DNA of 64,000 nucleotides, from the NCBI RefSeq assembly GCF_000002075.1, contig NW_004798259.1, forward strand, positions 87,752 to 151,751, read 5' to 3'. A program made the position numbers and the translations under genes. This stretch comes from Aplysia californica (Eukaryota; Mollusca; Gastropoda; Aplysiida; Aplysiidae). Numbering within the stretch: the first letter of the stretch is position 1; each line of letters opens with the position of its first letter. The notes beneath the pieces were generated by a model. That model did no database searches and was not told the DNA's origin. It saw nothing but the letters and a program-made list of their open reading frames with translations. Shown here piece after piece: positions 12,925 to 26,600 of this stretch.

Positions 12925-14505
12925 ACTCACACACTCACACACACACACACGTAAGGCATGTACACACTTAAGTGTCCTATTTTGCCAGTCAGGGAGCATG
13001 CAGTAGTGGGCAGTGAGTGCTTGCAACCTGATTGCTCGGCGTAGTTCAGACTTCTTGCACTCCTAATCTTGGCGCTGCATGGGTTTGACCAGTCTTGACG
13101 TGTCGTTACTGAAGGCTCTGTCTTTACCTTCCTGTTTTTGTCATCTATTCTCCTTTGATGTTACTGATATCTCATTTTCCTCCAATACGTGTTCTTGAAG
13201 AGCACAAGTTATACATATTATGGTATTTATATTACATGTATTTTTCTGTCAGAAAAAAGTGTCCTTTAAATTTAAGGCTCCAATTCAATTATAATATCTG
13301 TATTTTTTTCTTTCATTGACTTCAGATATGATTTATAAAACATGTTTATGCACCAAACGTTATTTGGATTCTGTTCATATGTCTAATAATTGATCCCACA
13401 GCCCCTCCTAAAGGCAAAAATGCAGGTGTATACACGTTTTCGTCGTGTTCAGTGTTTGTCATGGCCGTTTCTATGTTAGCGTTACAGTGGACTTTGCTTA
13501 ACTTGATGCCAGAGGCTTACAGAAAAAGGAACACCAAGGACTGAACTGCCAAAAATTAATATTAATAATAATAACAGATAGCATTTGTATAGCGCAAATC
13601 CCTGCTCAAAAGCAAGGTCTATGCGCTTCACAATCTTAACGGGTTTCTTTCGTCTTTCTTATTTGTTTGGTGGTTGGGGAAAAAATGCATCATTATTTTC
13701 GAACTGCCTTTTTATTAAAGTTCATTCCGAGCAGAGTCTACTGTGGTTACACCCCGTGTCCCATGAGCCACGAGTTTATTTTTTTACCTCATCAGCAGAG
13801 TTGTGTAATTTGTTTTTCCTGTTCCTCCATGCCAATATTCTCGTTCATGTACAAATATTGAGTTTCTTTTTTTCCATCCTGCCACGTTGTCATTCAGTTA
13901 GATACCTTATTTTCCCATTAAGTTTGTCACTGCAGTTATTTCTTGTAGTATTAGGGCATTGCTATGCGTCTTTTCTTGGGGGGGGGGGGGCGAAAGAGGA
14001 AGCAAAATTAGTTTTTGAAAGTTCCTCTGGAATCGTTGTGAATTTCTCTGAGAATGTCCTTTAATAAGACAAGAGTGAGATCAGAGTCTCATGTGGTTCC
14101 AATCTCAGTTGTGGTCCTTTTTAGAGTGAGATACGTTTCTTTTGGTAGCTCCACGTGTTTCAGTTATGCCATTTTTCAGTCTGCATTTTCTCCCCAATCG
14201 TTTTCGTGGCGCATTTTAAACTTTCAGTTGGAAAGAGAATCTGATTTAGTCGATATGTCCATCCGATCCACATGCTTGTCATTTCCACATTTTATGTTCA
14301 TCTGTCGCAATGTGTTGACGCATGACCATTCCCTATCATCTCGAACGCTCTGTATTGAGGGACGTTTTGGGAAAGTTTTTGTTTTTTGTGTAACAGCGAA
14401 TGTCACAAGTAGCTAGAACTCGCTTTTTTCACTTAACCGGAGGCTGTTCCTCTGCATCTGTCATCTTCATCATCGTCTCCTTCGTCGCCATGATCATCAC
14501 ACACG

Positions 14506-14600
<95 letters not shown>

Positions 14601-17600
14601 CCACCACCACCACCACCACCACCACCACCAAATTCACCACCGCCATTAGTTACCGTATCCTTTTCACTTACGCATTAATTAACTGCAGGTGTTGTTTTCA
14701 ATCTGCATGAAGGGTAGACGATTGTTTTGACCAAATCGTAGCGTGTAGACGTTTTGAACTTGAGGTTGACGCCGTTAGAACTTTCGTTTGTTGAGTTCTT
14801 GTTCTGCTGGATGCTATCGTAGGACCATTAATTTGTCTCTCCACTTAACAGTTAGTTCATTTTCTGATTCGTCATTGTACTCACTACTTCTCTGTGAACC
14901 CCCTGCTTTACACGTATTCTGTTCAGATTACGTCAGTGCCTGGGTTGCCTGAACTGCAGTGTCGCTGTTTGTTCATGGGTTATTGCCGCTTGCAGATTTG
15001 CCAGTTTTATTTGTAAATGACTGTATTTATTTACCATTGTTGGCGAATAGACTTTCCCCCTGAAATTTCCCTTTTTACCAGTATGAAACAGCAACTTCCT
15101 TTAACGGCTAATATTTACCGCCAGGCGATGATATGTCAAGTATAGCGTATAGGAGGTGTCAGCAACACATGTTTTTTGCTGTTTAATTGTAAAGTACACA
15201 TGTTTCCTCATACAAAGACTGGAAAATGCTCCATATTCTACATGAACCTTACTCACTACCCGTTTTTCTTTGTGCTTGAGAGCACACCATCCCCTCATTT
15301 GGACGACTTTGAAGTGTCAAGACAGTTAACTGCTTATTTTCTCAGAAGGAGTTTGTTAATAGAATAGATGTTCAATTGCAAAATGAGAGTCTGTAGCTGA
15401 CTACTTGCTTCTTACTTCTTGAGCAGTACTCGCATGAAATAAGTTTGAAAGAAGCTGTAAATTACATAACAGTATTAAACTGTATATAACTGTTAGCTGA
15501 CATTTTTTTCAGAGCCTTTTTTTTTTTCGAAATCCTGTGTTCTTCCAAATCATGTTAAAAAATTTAGGAGCAATGGATCTCTATAAATTTTATAAATATT
15601 GAATGTTGTCTAGTTAAGATATGGTTCTTCAAATGTGTCTAGATGGAGATTGTTATAAGACGTTAAGAAGAAAAGAATGGAAAGCTAGTCGAGATCAGCT
15701 CCAGATGGTATGCTGTATGGTATGAATGCTTTCGAAAATGAGAATGTTTGGGAATGTTGAAGGTGTCTGTTTAATAATAAATTGTAAAGTGGAGCAGTGC
15801 CTTCTACCAAGAAGTATGACATGCGCTCTATATAAATGCAGTCTACAATTAAATATGTCCTGTGTTTGCCTGTCTTTGGTAATGATTTGTAATTTCACAT
15901 ATATATTTTGGCTTCTGCAGTTACAGAAGTATAGCCTCCCTGGCTAGCAAAATAAACAGTCCATTTTGATCTAAAATAAATTCCCTTCAGGCTCAGGTGT
16001 CATGCCCATAAACGCCCTAGGATTTTTTTAAAGTAGAGGGCCACTGTCTTGGAGGAAAGTATTAGATATGATGGGGGTATGAACGTGTTGCTTGTTGAAT
16101 GCCCGAGAAAATGCCTGGGCAAACTGCACACTCTTGAGAAAGTGCAAGTGCTGTGACCTGATCTGTGAGGACTTGTTGTATAAAAGAAAGTTACCCTAGA
16201 GGATGGTGATTGTGGGTTTTCAGAAATAGATGTGACATTGACATGTGAGCAGTAAAGAACAAGGATTGTAATAAATATTTACCCTCATAATGTCTGTGTA
16301 TTATTTTTTGTATTATATTTAGTAGGAAGATTGAACTTTTGCTGGTTTTATTTTGTGTAGTTACTTTTTTTTGCCACATTCCTCCCTCTTCTGTCTGATT
16401 GTTATTGCACGGAAGAACTTTTCTGTCCTTTCTTTCCCTTTTTATCCTTGGTGCTAGTTTTAAGCTTCATGTTTACCTAATTTCAACTATTTTTGGAAAT
16501 ATACTTTGTGGTGTAAAGAGAATTGATAGGGCAAACATTTTCCTTTTGCTTCTGTCAGAAGTCCCGTCACATGATATGCTAATGCGTTTCCTGCTGTGTT
16601 TCAGTCCCACCCTCTCAGCGTGTGCAGTTCCTGCTCGGGGAGGAGGAAGATGAGGAGCATCGCGCTCACGACATCTTCTGTCAGATGGCAGAACTCTTCC
16701 CTGCTGGAGATGAGAAAGAGTGGAAGGAGACTGCCAGGTCTGTATCATGTAGCGGTGTTGAGCAGTTCGTTACAAATACAAGTCTGCAATCTGAATGGGA
16801 TTTTACAAATTTCTTGGCAGTGCTTTTATGAGCTCTGGGCTGTCTCACAGCTTGGATGTCTTTCACTCAGCCTTACTCTTTTTTTATTCCATAGACGGTC
16901 TTTGTTATTTTTGATGATGATGTTGTTGCTGTTACCATTCATTCCTCTGTTTGGATTCTCTGAAAAAGAACCCTCTCTGTGTCACAACGTGGTGGATCAG
17001 GCTTTTGTCAATTTTTGGGCATGTGGAGTTATTGGTTTCATCTAAAAGCTTATTCATTTGCCTTGTTTTCATTGAAAAAAAAACAACCTTTCTATCTTGA
17101 ATTGATGTCGAGATATGTGCAATTGAAGGAAGAGGAGTCGCCTGGTTTCAGTGATAAAAATAACGAGAAAATGGCCCCCAAATCTAGGTAATTTCAATAG
17201 CTTGTGAATCTCTCAAAACTGAAGAATTACATATTGATTGTGTGCGTTTGATCAACGTTTCTCAGTCAAATTCACCTGTAAATGTGTTTAGGTATGGACA
17301 CATAAGTGTAGAGCCAAAAAACAAAAGTTTGATAAAAGTTGGCATACTGGCGTGAAAGTGCCTAGCTGTTTCTTCAATTTTTATTATTTTGACGAGCGCC
17401 TGATTTCACCATGATGCCTCGCATATTATCTTGGTCTTTTCTTGTTTTCTCTCTTTTTTATAGTTGCTTTAATTTTTTACTGAATGCTGGAAACGTATAT
17501 TATTATAGGGTTTTTTTCACCTCGATTATAGCTCTTGAGTACTTTCTTTTTCACTCTGTCAGTTATGTGTCTGAAGGAAGTCCCCCTCGTTGAATTGCTT

Positions 17601-20600
17601 TATTTCCTCCTGTTTCCAGATGGATCAAGTTTGAGGAGGATGTCGAGGAAGGAGGCGAGCGCTGGTCCAAGCCTCACGTGGCCACTCTGTCGCTGCACTC
17701 ACTGTTTGAGCTCCGCTGCCTACTCATGCAGGGCACCATCATGCTGGAAACGGTCGCCAACAGCATAGAGCAGATTGCAGGTGAGAGAACAGATTTAAGA
17801 TCAGATAAGATATGTCTTTATTGTATCTTATTTCCTCATGTTGTTTAGTGTATGTGAAAGTCATAGAGCAGATGGCAGGTGAGTGACCAGTTTTAAGATG
17901 AGATAAGATATGTCTTTATTGTATCTTATTTCCTCATGTTGTTTAGTGTATGCGACAGTGGTAGAGCAGATACCCCCACCCCCAGGGCAGTGCTACTGGT
18001 TGAAGTGTCTTTAGGCCTTTCCCAAAGGGGGGATATTAACATGTTCTTAGTAGAATTGTATATGGGCTGATTTATCAACATCTTGCTCCTGTGCCGGAAC
18101 AACATAGGGGGAACTGCTGCTTTTTCTTTCCTCATCCTTACTATCGCCAATTTTCATCTACTTAATACTTCTTTTTTATGTTTGTCGCTCTCTTGTGAAC
18201 TGCTATTACCGGGGTGCCTTGATAGTCGAAGCAGACTTTGTGCTGTTGAGGCTAGAAAGTTGAGTAGAATAAGCCTGATTCCCCATTTGGACTACTCTGT
18301 TTGATATCCACCCCATGGCGCTCATATAACCTAATGCAGTTGCAAGCGCCGTAAAACCTTACTAAAACTAAATAGAGCAGATAGTGGATGAGAGACCAGT
18401 TTTCTTCCTGTTTTTTAGTGTATCCGATAGTCATAGAACTGAATGTGGGTTAGATATCTTGTTTTGTAACAACCATAGTGCAGATTACAAAGGAGTTGAT
18501 AGATTTGCTTTCAGTGTTTTGTCCATACAAGTTTTGTTACCGTACATTTTCTTGCTTTTTCATGTACAACTGTTAGAAAAATTTCCTATAAATGATGAAA
18601 ATACAATAATATTGTATCTTTTTCATTTTCTTTGGGGGGGTTTTTCTCACCAGATGTTGTGTATCACAAGCTATACTTATGCTTTTTAAAAATTGAAAAG
18701 AAATAAAAAAGAACGAAGGAAATGGAAGTTTATTTTAGGGTTTTTAACATTGCTCTCTTTCCTGAAACGCTGCTTATGACAACTCTTCAATATGCCATTA
18801 TAAGTAAAGTTTCATAATTTGTGTCATGACGTGGTGGAATCAAGCGCTCGTCAATTTTTGGGCATGTGGAGTTATTGGTGTCATCTTAAAGTTTGTTCAT
18901 TTGTCTTGCTTTAGGGGAAAACAATACCAATCTATCTTGATTAGTTGAGATATTTACGATTGAAGGAGGTAGGGGTTGCCTGGTTTCAGAGGTAAAATTA
19001 GAAAGAAAATGACCGCTAAAGTCTGGTGACTTCTAAACCTTGAGAGTACTTGGAAACAAAATTTTTTTATTTTTTTTGCCTTTAATCAATGTTTACCTGT
19101 CAATTCGACTCAGAAAGATGTTTTTAAACGGACATCAAAGGTGTTAAGCTAAAAAACAAAAATTTGCTAAAAACATCCAAACTGGCAGAAAATACCGGTT
19201 TCTTCTATTTCATTATTTTAACGAGCGTCTGATTTCACCATGATTCCTCACATTTTAAAAAAAGAATGTAAAAGATATACGAGCATCTTATGTTTATACA
19301 TGTATTGTTGGTTGTGTTTGCAGAAATGGTGTTGGACAACATGATCAGCTCTAAACAGCTGGAGGAGCACCTGAGAGAACAGGTGCGCAACACCATCCTG
19401 TGTCGGCACCGCCACCAGAACGAGAAGAAACGCTCTCACAAGGAGGACGGTGGATCCCGCATGCACCTGCCCTTTGTCCGCTCTCTGGCCGACATTGGGA
19501 AGAAGTATTCAGAGCCCAAAGGTCTCTCGACGCGTAAGGAGAGATCCTTATTATATATACATTTTTTTAAAAAAAATTTTCCAAGTTGTAGAAATTTTTT
19601 TAAAACACTTAACACTCACTTGGCGCGATAATGCACCGGTGAAAATGATCCATTCTGTTAACCTGGCGCAGTTTTTCACAAAGCCCGAGAAGTTTGTTGC
19701 AGTCACTCTCCTGGCTGGATGACCAGATGGAGTATTTTGTACTGCTGGCTGTGTGACTGCAAAGTTGCGTGCTGTCAGTGAGAATTGTCTCCTACCTAGT
19801 CCTTAACAGTTTCATTGTTTGTGGCAGATAAGATAAGATAAGATATGATACATCTTTATTGTCCAGATCCTGGCACATTGGTTTGGTGTTTCACCGCGCA
19901 CGCACACACAAACATGCACACACACACGCATGCTTACTACAGTCACACGCATGATATAAAGAAACAGTAGTAATATAAACAATAATAATCTTAAGCTAGA
20001 TTCATATTCAGTATTCTGATTGTAACTCAGTGTTATTCTGATGCATACTCTAAGGTCATATGAATACTTGTAACGAGATGGCTAAGATGGAAGAATTTTG
20101 ATGGATGATGGTAAAAATGGCCTTCCATATCTTTCTAGTGGAACCTGTCTTACAGGTACTGAGTTTTAAGTGTTAAAAGCTTCATCATGGAATAGTCAAT
20201 TTGTGGCCACTATTGTCTGTTCATAGGTTTTTATTTTTTATAACGCGACCTCAATGCTTTCTTGTCGTATCTCAAATTTTTTTAGCACTAAAAATGTGAC
20301 ATCCTCTTATGACTTAAGATCATTCTTTATTATGAACTGTTTTCACAGTTATTAAAAATGGAGATACGACAAGAAAGCACTGGGGCTGCAATAAGTTAAT
20401 TGATGGTGAAATCTGGTGGTTATTGTGCCTGGGGGTTCTCGTTCAATAGGTCCCAGGTTCAAATCCGAATAGTGACGGGAAATTTTTCTCCTCTAAAAAT
20501 GATCTCCTTTCACCTCCTTTCCTGCTCTCCAGCAATGCTTTGTCCTCTTCTTTCACCTCCACTTTCTGCTCCCCATCCCCTCACCTTCTTTGTCCCTTCC

Positions 20601-23600
20601 TCTGGGCTCCTGCCTCTTTCTGCAGTCTTTCTACTGCTACTCCCTGGCTCCTTCTTACTGCTGTCTTTCAGCAACACCCCTGATCTACACCTAGCCTTCT
20701 TGGAAAAAGGTAAAAAATCTCGGGGATCTGGTGTGCAAGTTGAGCACGTTTAAGATCCCCTGTTGGTGCAAAACCGATAAGAGTAGGTTTCAAAAGTTCA
20801 AAATTTTCTACCAACTGAAAATGTTTCATGTGTCCCATTCGCTCATATGACCTTATGCAGTTGCGAGTGCCGTAAAACACTTACCAAAAAAAATGTTATT
20901 GTGCTGACATTGCAATGACCTCAGAAAGATTTTTGAAAAAATGCAGACCTTTGTGTCCTTTTATGGTCTCTGGTGATCTTATTATAATTTTAGAGCTGAA
21001 AGCAGTTTGAATTCAATGTTGGTGAGGCTAATTGCAAACTATGGGTGGTTGGCAGGTGCTCTAATGCAGTTTGCTTCTTCTTTCCTATCAAACATCTATC
21101 TTCCTTATCTCTCCTCCTTCTTTTTTGTGTTTGTTACTCTCTTGTAACATCTCTAATCTTTGACTTTTAAATGACCCTATTGTGTTGCAAGTGCCGTAAA
21201 AATCTTACTTATACTTTTTAAAATTGCGAACTCATTCCATTTTTTTCCATTTTTCACACAGATGAAGAACATGGTTTGGGGGCGAAAAGCACTCCTAACA
21301 TCCAAGGTCTCAATAAAAATGGAGAGGAGGACAAGGAGAAGGGCCTCACTGTAAATCAATCCTTCCCGCACAACGTGCCCAGTGGGACAGATCTCTCTGA
21401 GACAGCTTCCCACAAGGTGAGCCGCACTCTATGGAGCGAGCAGCAGCTCCTTTATGTCCCCCTAGACTCACCCAGACTTTGTCTGAGTTTTTTGACTGCT
21501 TGTGTCTGTCGTAGAAACTGTCATTTGTAAATATCTTGTATCCTTTCTGACTGACCCGTGATATGGCTTCACTTATCTTATCTTATCTTATCTCAATTGT
21601 CTTGTATCCTCTCTGTCCTTATCTCAATTATCTTGTATCCTCTCTGTTCTTATCTCAATTGTCTTGTATCCTCTCTGTCTGAAGCATTATAATATGGCTT
21701 CACTTTAACTCCCTTCAGTCGATGAGATTATTCTGTTTGCGGCTTCTATTCCTAAAAGTCATGCTGAACTCGATCTTAAATAGCAGTTTTACGAATGAAT
21801 AATTTGTCGTAGGGTTGTCTTACTGTAAAGATTTAGGGGGGGGGGGGGTGTTTGTTTTTGCAGTCATGTTATCCACACTGTCTCTTCCATTGATTCTGTG
21901 CAAAGATGATAGGACAGAATATTTTAAGATATCAAATTAATAAAAAGAATTTTTAAGAGGGTTTTGGGGGTGGGCGGGTGGAGGCAGGGACTAGATTTTG
22001 AAGAAGGATTCTGAAAACACCAGATCAGCTGCCTTTAATGATTATTCAGACTTGTAAAGTAGAAGTAGAATTTTTTAATACTTATCACTGGTTGTTTATG
22101 GGTGGAATATTTGAGAAAAGGCATAATTATAATTGTTTGATACGTCCATTTACCTTGGTGTCCTGATCCTATGCTCTCCCTCCCTCTCATTGTTGTTGCT
22201 TGTGTCTTTTTGTCTGTGTCTGATGTTTCCTCCTACTCTAGTGCCTGTGTCCTGTATTCCCATTGTGACAGTCATACCTAACAGCTGCCTTCCTTGCTTT
22301 GAAAGAAACAAAACCCACCCTTATTGTGCTGTATTCTATTGTTTGTTTTCTGTGTTCCTTTTCTGTGCTGAGCACTAGTTTTGTCTGTTAAAGCCTTCAG
22401 CCTTTCAGGATGTTGTCTTGACTCCCTTTCTGTCATGTCTGTTTTGATTTGCCTTGATTTATATATCATCATTAACTAGTTTTATTGAATTTATGTGATT
22501 TTCATTTCTGTTTGACGTGTAAAAAACCCAATTACATTTGGAAGTTTTTCTTTGTGCAGTGGTGCGTAACTTGGAGTAGAGTAGTGTTTGTAGAATTACT
22601 TGCCACTTTCTTGCTGCCTCATGTGCACCTGTATTACTGTTGTTTTTATACAGAAGAAAAAATCACCATTGATGTATACCTGGAAAATTGGTAGAAGGAG
22701 CACAGTACACAAATATGTATTTTATCGATCTATGCTAACAGATATTTAATCATTACTTCTGCTATACTAGAGACTCTGTTATTTTTACCTGCCTATGGTG
22801 TAGTGGTTCACCTCGCTGCTTTGCACTCAAAGGACGTGAGTTTGATCCCGTGCAGGGAATACATTTTCTTGGACTTCTGTCATCCTGCGGAATGTATCTC
22901 ACACAGCCTGGGTTGACTAACAGAAAAGGTCAAAATAACCCGCCTTCTAGATTAAAAAAGTAACCTTCTTTGTCAGTAAAAGTAACCCACTTTCTAAATG
23001 AGCTTAATTGTATAAAGAGGCATAAAACATTTCCTCCTTGAAGGAGTCCAGAACGATCTATCAGCAAGACCTGATTTGTTTCTTCCAATGTCCCTTCCTG
23101 TGAGCCCTATGGGCTGTGCATCTTGCCTTTTTCTTCTTGAGCTGGGCATGAACATTTCTTTTCTCTTTTTTAATATTTTTGTCCCCTGTTTGGGGTGGGG
23201 GGTGGGGGGAAGACACCATGTGATGGAAAATTATGGTCGTTAAATACTTCTTAATAGTATCTGATCTAAAGTCTTAAGGTGTTGAGCTGGGAAACTTGAA
23301 AGTTGATAAAAGATACAGGGGTGTCTGTTGGTGGAAAATTGTTAGGTCTGGTTTTATTTGTTTGTTTTAGAAAAATTGCAAAACCTTACTGTTGCATAAT
23401 GATGTTCTAGCTGCACTCCATGTGTTGTGGTTGTGTAGTATTTTCCTCAAGATGCACTCTGTACCTGTAGTTTGCGGTCATTGAGGATGGTCCACTCTGA
23501 CTCATCTTGGCCTGATTATTTTGTGGCTGGTGATGAGGAACTAAATTGTCAGTTAGTCAGTATTGGAACTTTTGGGGGTAAGGGGGGAGGGGGGGAGTCC

Positions 23601-26600
23601 TGCATGAACTCTTTAAACCCGGAGTTTTTCTACAGCCACCTAAACCTGGTCCACTATGTCTCATTGTAATACCAAAAGTTTTTGCCTCCAACTTCTAAAT
23701 GGCGAAAATAAAGACTTGGTCATTACTAAATAACTTGGACTGGGAATAGTTAATAGTTTAAAAAAAAAAAAACTAGCGCTAAATGAAACGAAACAGTTGT
23801 CATTAGCATTGGACGCAGCGTCTGATGCGATTTAAAGAGTTAAAAAATTGGGATACGAATTTAGAAGGATTGTCTATTATCTTCTGAAAACCTTTGAAGG
23901 TAACTAATTTGCTCTCAGATAATAAGTGTTCAATGCCCAGACTTGTTCATTTACACTATTTTTTCCCCTCTTTTTCTTTCCTAAATGGCCGTTATGACTG
24001 TGATGTGTCCCTCTTTGATTGACTGAATTCTCTGACTGGGAATGTGAAAAAGATAGAAATTTGGTGTTTGAATAAGAGAATGTGAATGCAATGAGGCCTC
24101 ATCACCTCCCTTATTTCTCTGGTAACATTGGATGTGTTTCCCTAACCTTTGACTTTGATGCCTCTAGGAGAAAAGCTTATCGAAAGCGTCATCAATGAGG
24201 GTAAGACCAGGTAGCTTCTTCCACCACCCTCTTCTCACCCATCCTCACAGCTTAAAAGCAGTGTACACTTATCCAACTAGTCAGGTCAAATTAAGGAAAG
24301 GGGGCAGGGAGGGGGGGGTGACTATAAATGTAGAAGGGCTGCCTAGTGCACACTGATCACTTATCTGATTTGGCTTCAGTTTTCCACAAACAAGACTGAC
24401 TTGTCTTTGCCCATGCTGTGTGTTTCTCGCTTAATGAGAGAGGAGAAGAAGTAAATGTCAGTGGTCATAGTTCCATTTGTCACTGGTTGTCTTCTGGTTA
24501 GCTATTGCCACACCACAAGTTGGACCCGCCTGACACTCAGAGAACAAACACTTGAATTCAGATGGTCAGATCGCGTTGTGCCAAAACTGGAGCCATCAGT
24601 GAAATACAATAGGATGCTGGGATCATTTACTGGGTCGTGCAGAATCAGCTGGGAATTGTGTATACATTTATATATAAGTGTACACTGGCTGTTACAAGAT
24701 ATTCCTTACCGCCCCCCCCCCACCCACCCCTTTAACACCTTCATCACAACCACAGTTATGTGTACCTCGTTACCGTTGGAACAGTTGTGTGGTGCTCACT
24801 TTTTTCTCTGACCTGCTGATGTCAGCCGAACATGTTCTTTACTGGAGTTAAGCAAAAACGTCTTTTAAATGAGAATGTCCTAATTGTTGCTCTTTTCTTT
24901 AGTAGAAATACAACTGAGGTGCTGTGTAGTATGTTATTTTTAAGGCTGTCTTTCTTGTAAAGCTTATGCAGTTGTGAGCACCATAAAAACCTTCCTAAAA
25001 CTAAATTTTCTTGTAAAGGAAATGGAAGAATGTGCTCTCTGCTAATTTTAACTTACTGTCTGTCTTTTTTATCCTCCCCTGCCGAATAAAAAATCTTATA
25101 AGTATAAGAATTTTGATAATGCCTCGTACTTAATGTTCAAACTTGGGTAAATAGGATCATTAAAGTATGATCGAGTTATTATGAAATTTTAGAATAATGA
25201 CAATATTTCTCTCAAGTTGAGGTGATTCAGCACACAACTGTTCCCATAAAGTGATCATTTATAATTTATTATTTTACTGGATGATGACATGAGCGATGGC
25301 TGCAATGGTACTGGACCTTCTGTCTTGGGCATTTTTGCATGTCTCGGCTTGTTGCTTTTTTTTTTGCTTGCATTTGAGTTTTTGCAAGATTGTTATTTAA
25401 AAATTTTTTAATATTTTTTTCATTTCATTTACCTTTTTTTTTCAAATCTTTTCAAGAAATATAGAACATATCGTAAGTTTTTCTTTATATGAGAATTTTC
25501 TTTAGAGGTTTATAAACGCTTTTCCTGTGTGAAGTACTGATAGACCTTTTCTTTACAGTATCATAAAACATTCAGTGGAAAAGGGTGACTTTTCAATTTC
25601 GTTCGCCCTTGTATTTGGGCGTTAAAAACTGGGTCTTTTAGCTTACTTTATGAGCAGGTGAGAAATAATATCTACGTTATTTCTGGTAGAAGTTCAGAAG
25701 TTGGATGTATGGTCACACAGGAGATGTGTTAAAAGGTCTACTGGGGAATCTTTTAAAACTCTTTTTAAGAAGATGTTATTTGGGGGGTTTTTTTGAAGGG
25801 GGTTGGAGGGGGGATTTATTCTTGATTTTACTTATATTTTGGAAAACAGTTCATATTTGCCCCCTCATTTGAGTAATCACTTGTAAGAACTAACCACCTC
25901 CCCCTCCCCTCCCCTTCCCCCACCCAAAGTTAAGGAAGCCTGAATGATGTGCCCCCAGCTTTTGCTTTTGTGCCACAAAGTGGTAAGACATGTTGCATGA
26001 TGGCGAAGGCGAGCGTTGTAGATAAGATAAGATACTTCTTTATTGTCCAGATCCTGACACATTTGTTTGGCATGTCACCACGTACACACATACACACACG
26101 CGCACACTCATACACACACACACACACACAGGCTCACATGCACTCACAGATACACGCACACACACACACACTCACACACGCACGCACACATACCCACATG
26201 CACACAAACATACACACACATACATACACACACACACACACTCACACACACACTCACATACACACTCACACACACACTCACACACACGCATATACACACA
26301 CACAAACACACACACCCAACACACACCGCAGATCCTGAGATGGGGGGGGGGGACCAGCCAGCCATGCCCTGAGCTTCCCATGTGTTTGTGCTATTGTCCG
26401 GCTGCTTGTTTTAACTGCCTTATAAATGTGAAATGCTAATACTCTTCCTGCCTCTCTTTTTATGTGTGTTTTTTCTTATTGCATGTGATTTTGCTGCTCC
26501 CCCTCTTTTTTTTATGGCCGCAGCGAATATTGCTTTCTCCCCTTTTATTTGGCCTTGGGTGTTATTTGCTAATGCAGTAATTAATTTATCATTTGATTGT

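Larger units (their letters stand above)
9352..16604 (+). other. Intron 2, mostly unique sequence
   Basis: A 7.3-kb intron with no recognised exon and no A-E copy. It contains pyrimidine- and TG-rich stretches (9590-9770), CA arrays at 12857 and 14503, and one fragment of a widespread element at 13558. Open frames such as 13585-14064 have no recognisable domain and atypical composition, and I see nothing coding in them. Confidence 0.65.

Noticed and set aside
13585-14064. 159-residue + frame in intron 2
   Set aside because: AT-rich composition like the surrounding intron, no splice sites in a compatible phase and no recognisable motif.
22795-22870. Working tRNA gene
   Set aside because: A- and B-box-like segments are present but the cloverleaf arms do not pair well; better explained as a SINE head.
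26067-26372. His/Thr-rich frame considered as a metal-binding protein
   Set aside because: Direct translation of a CA microsatellite.
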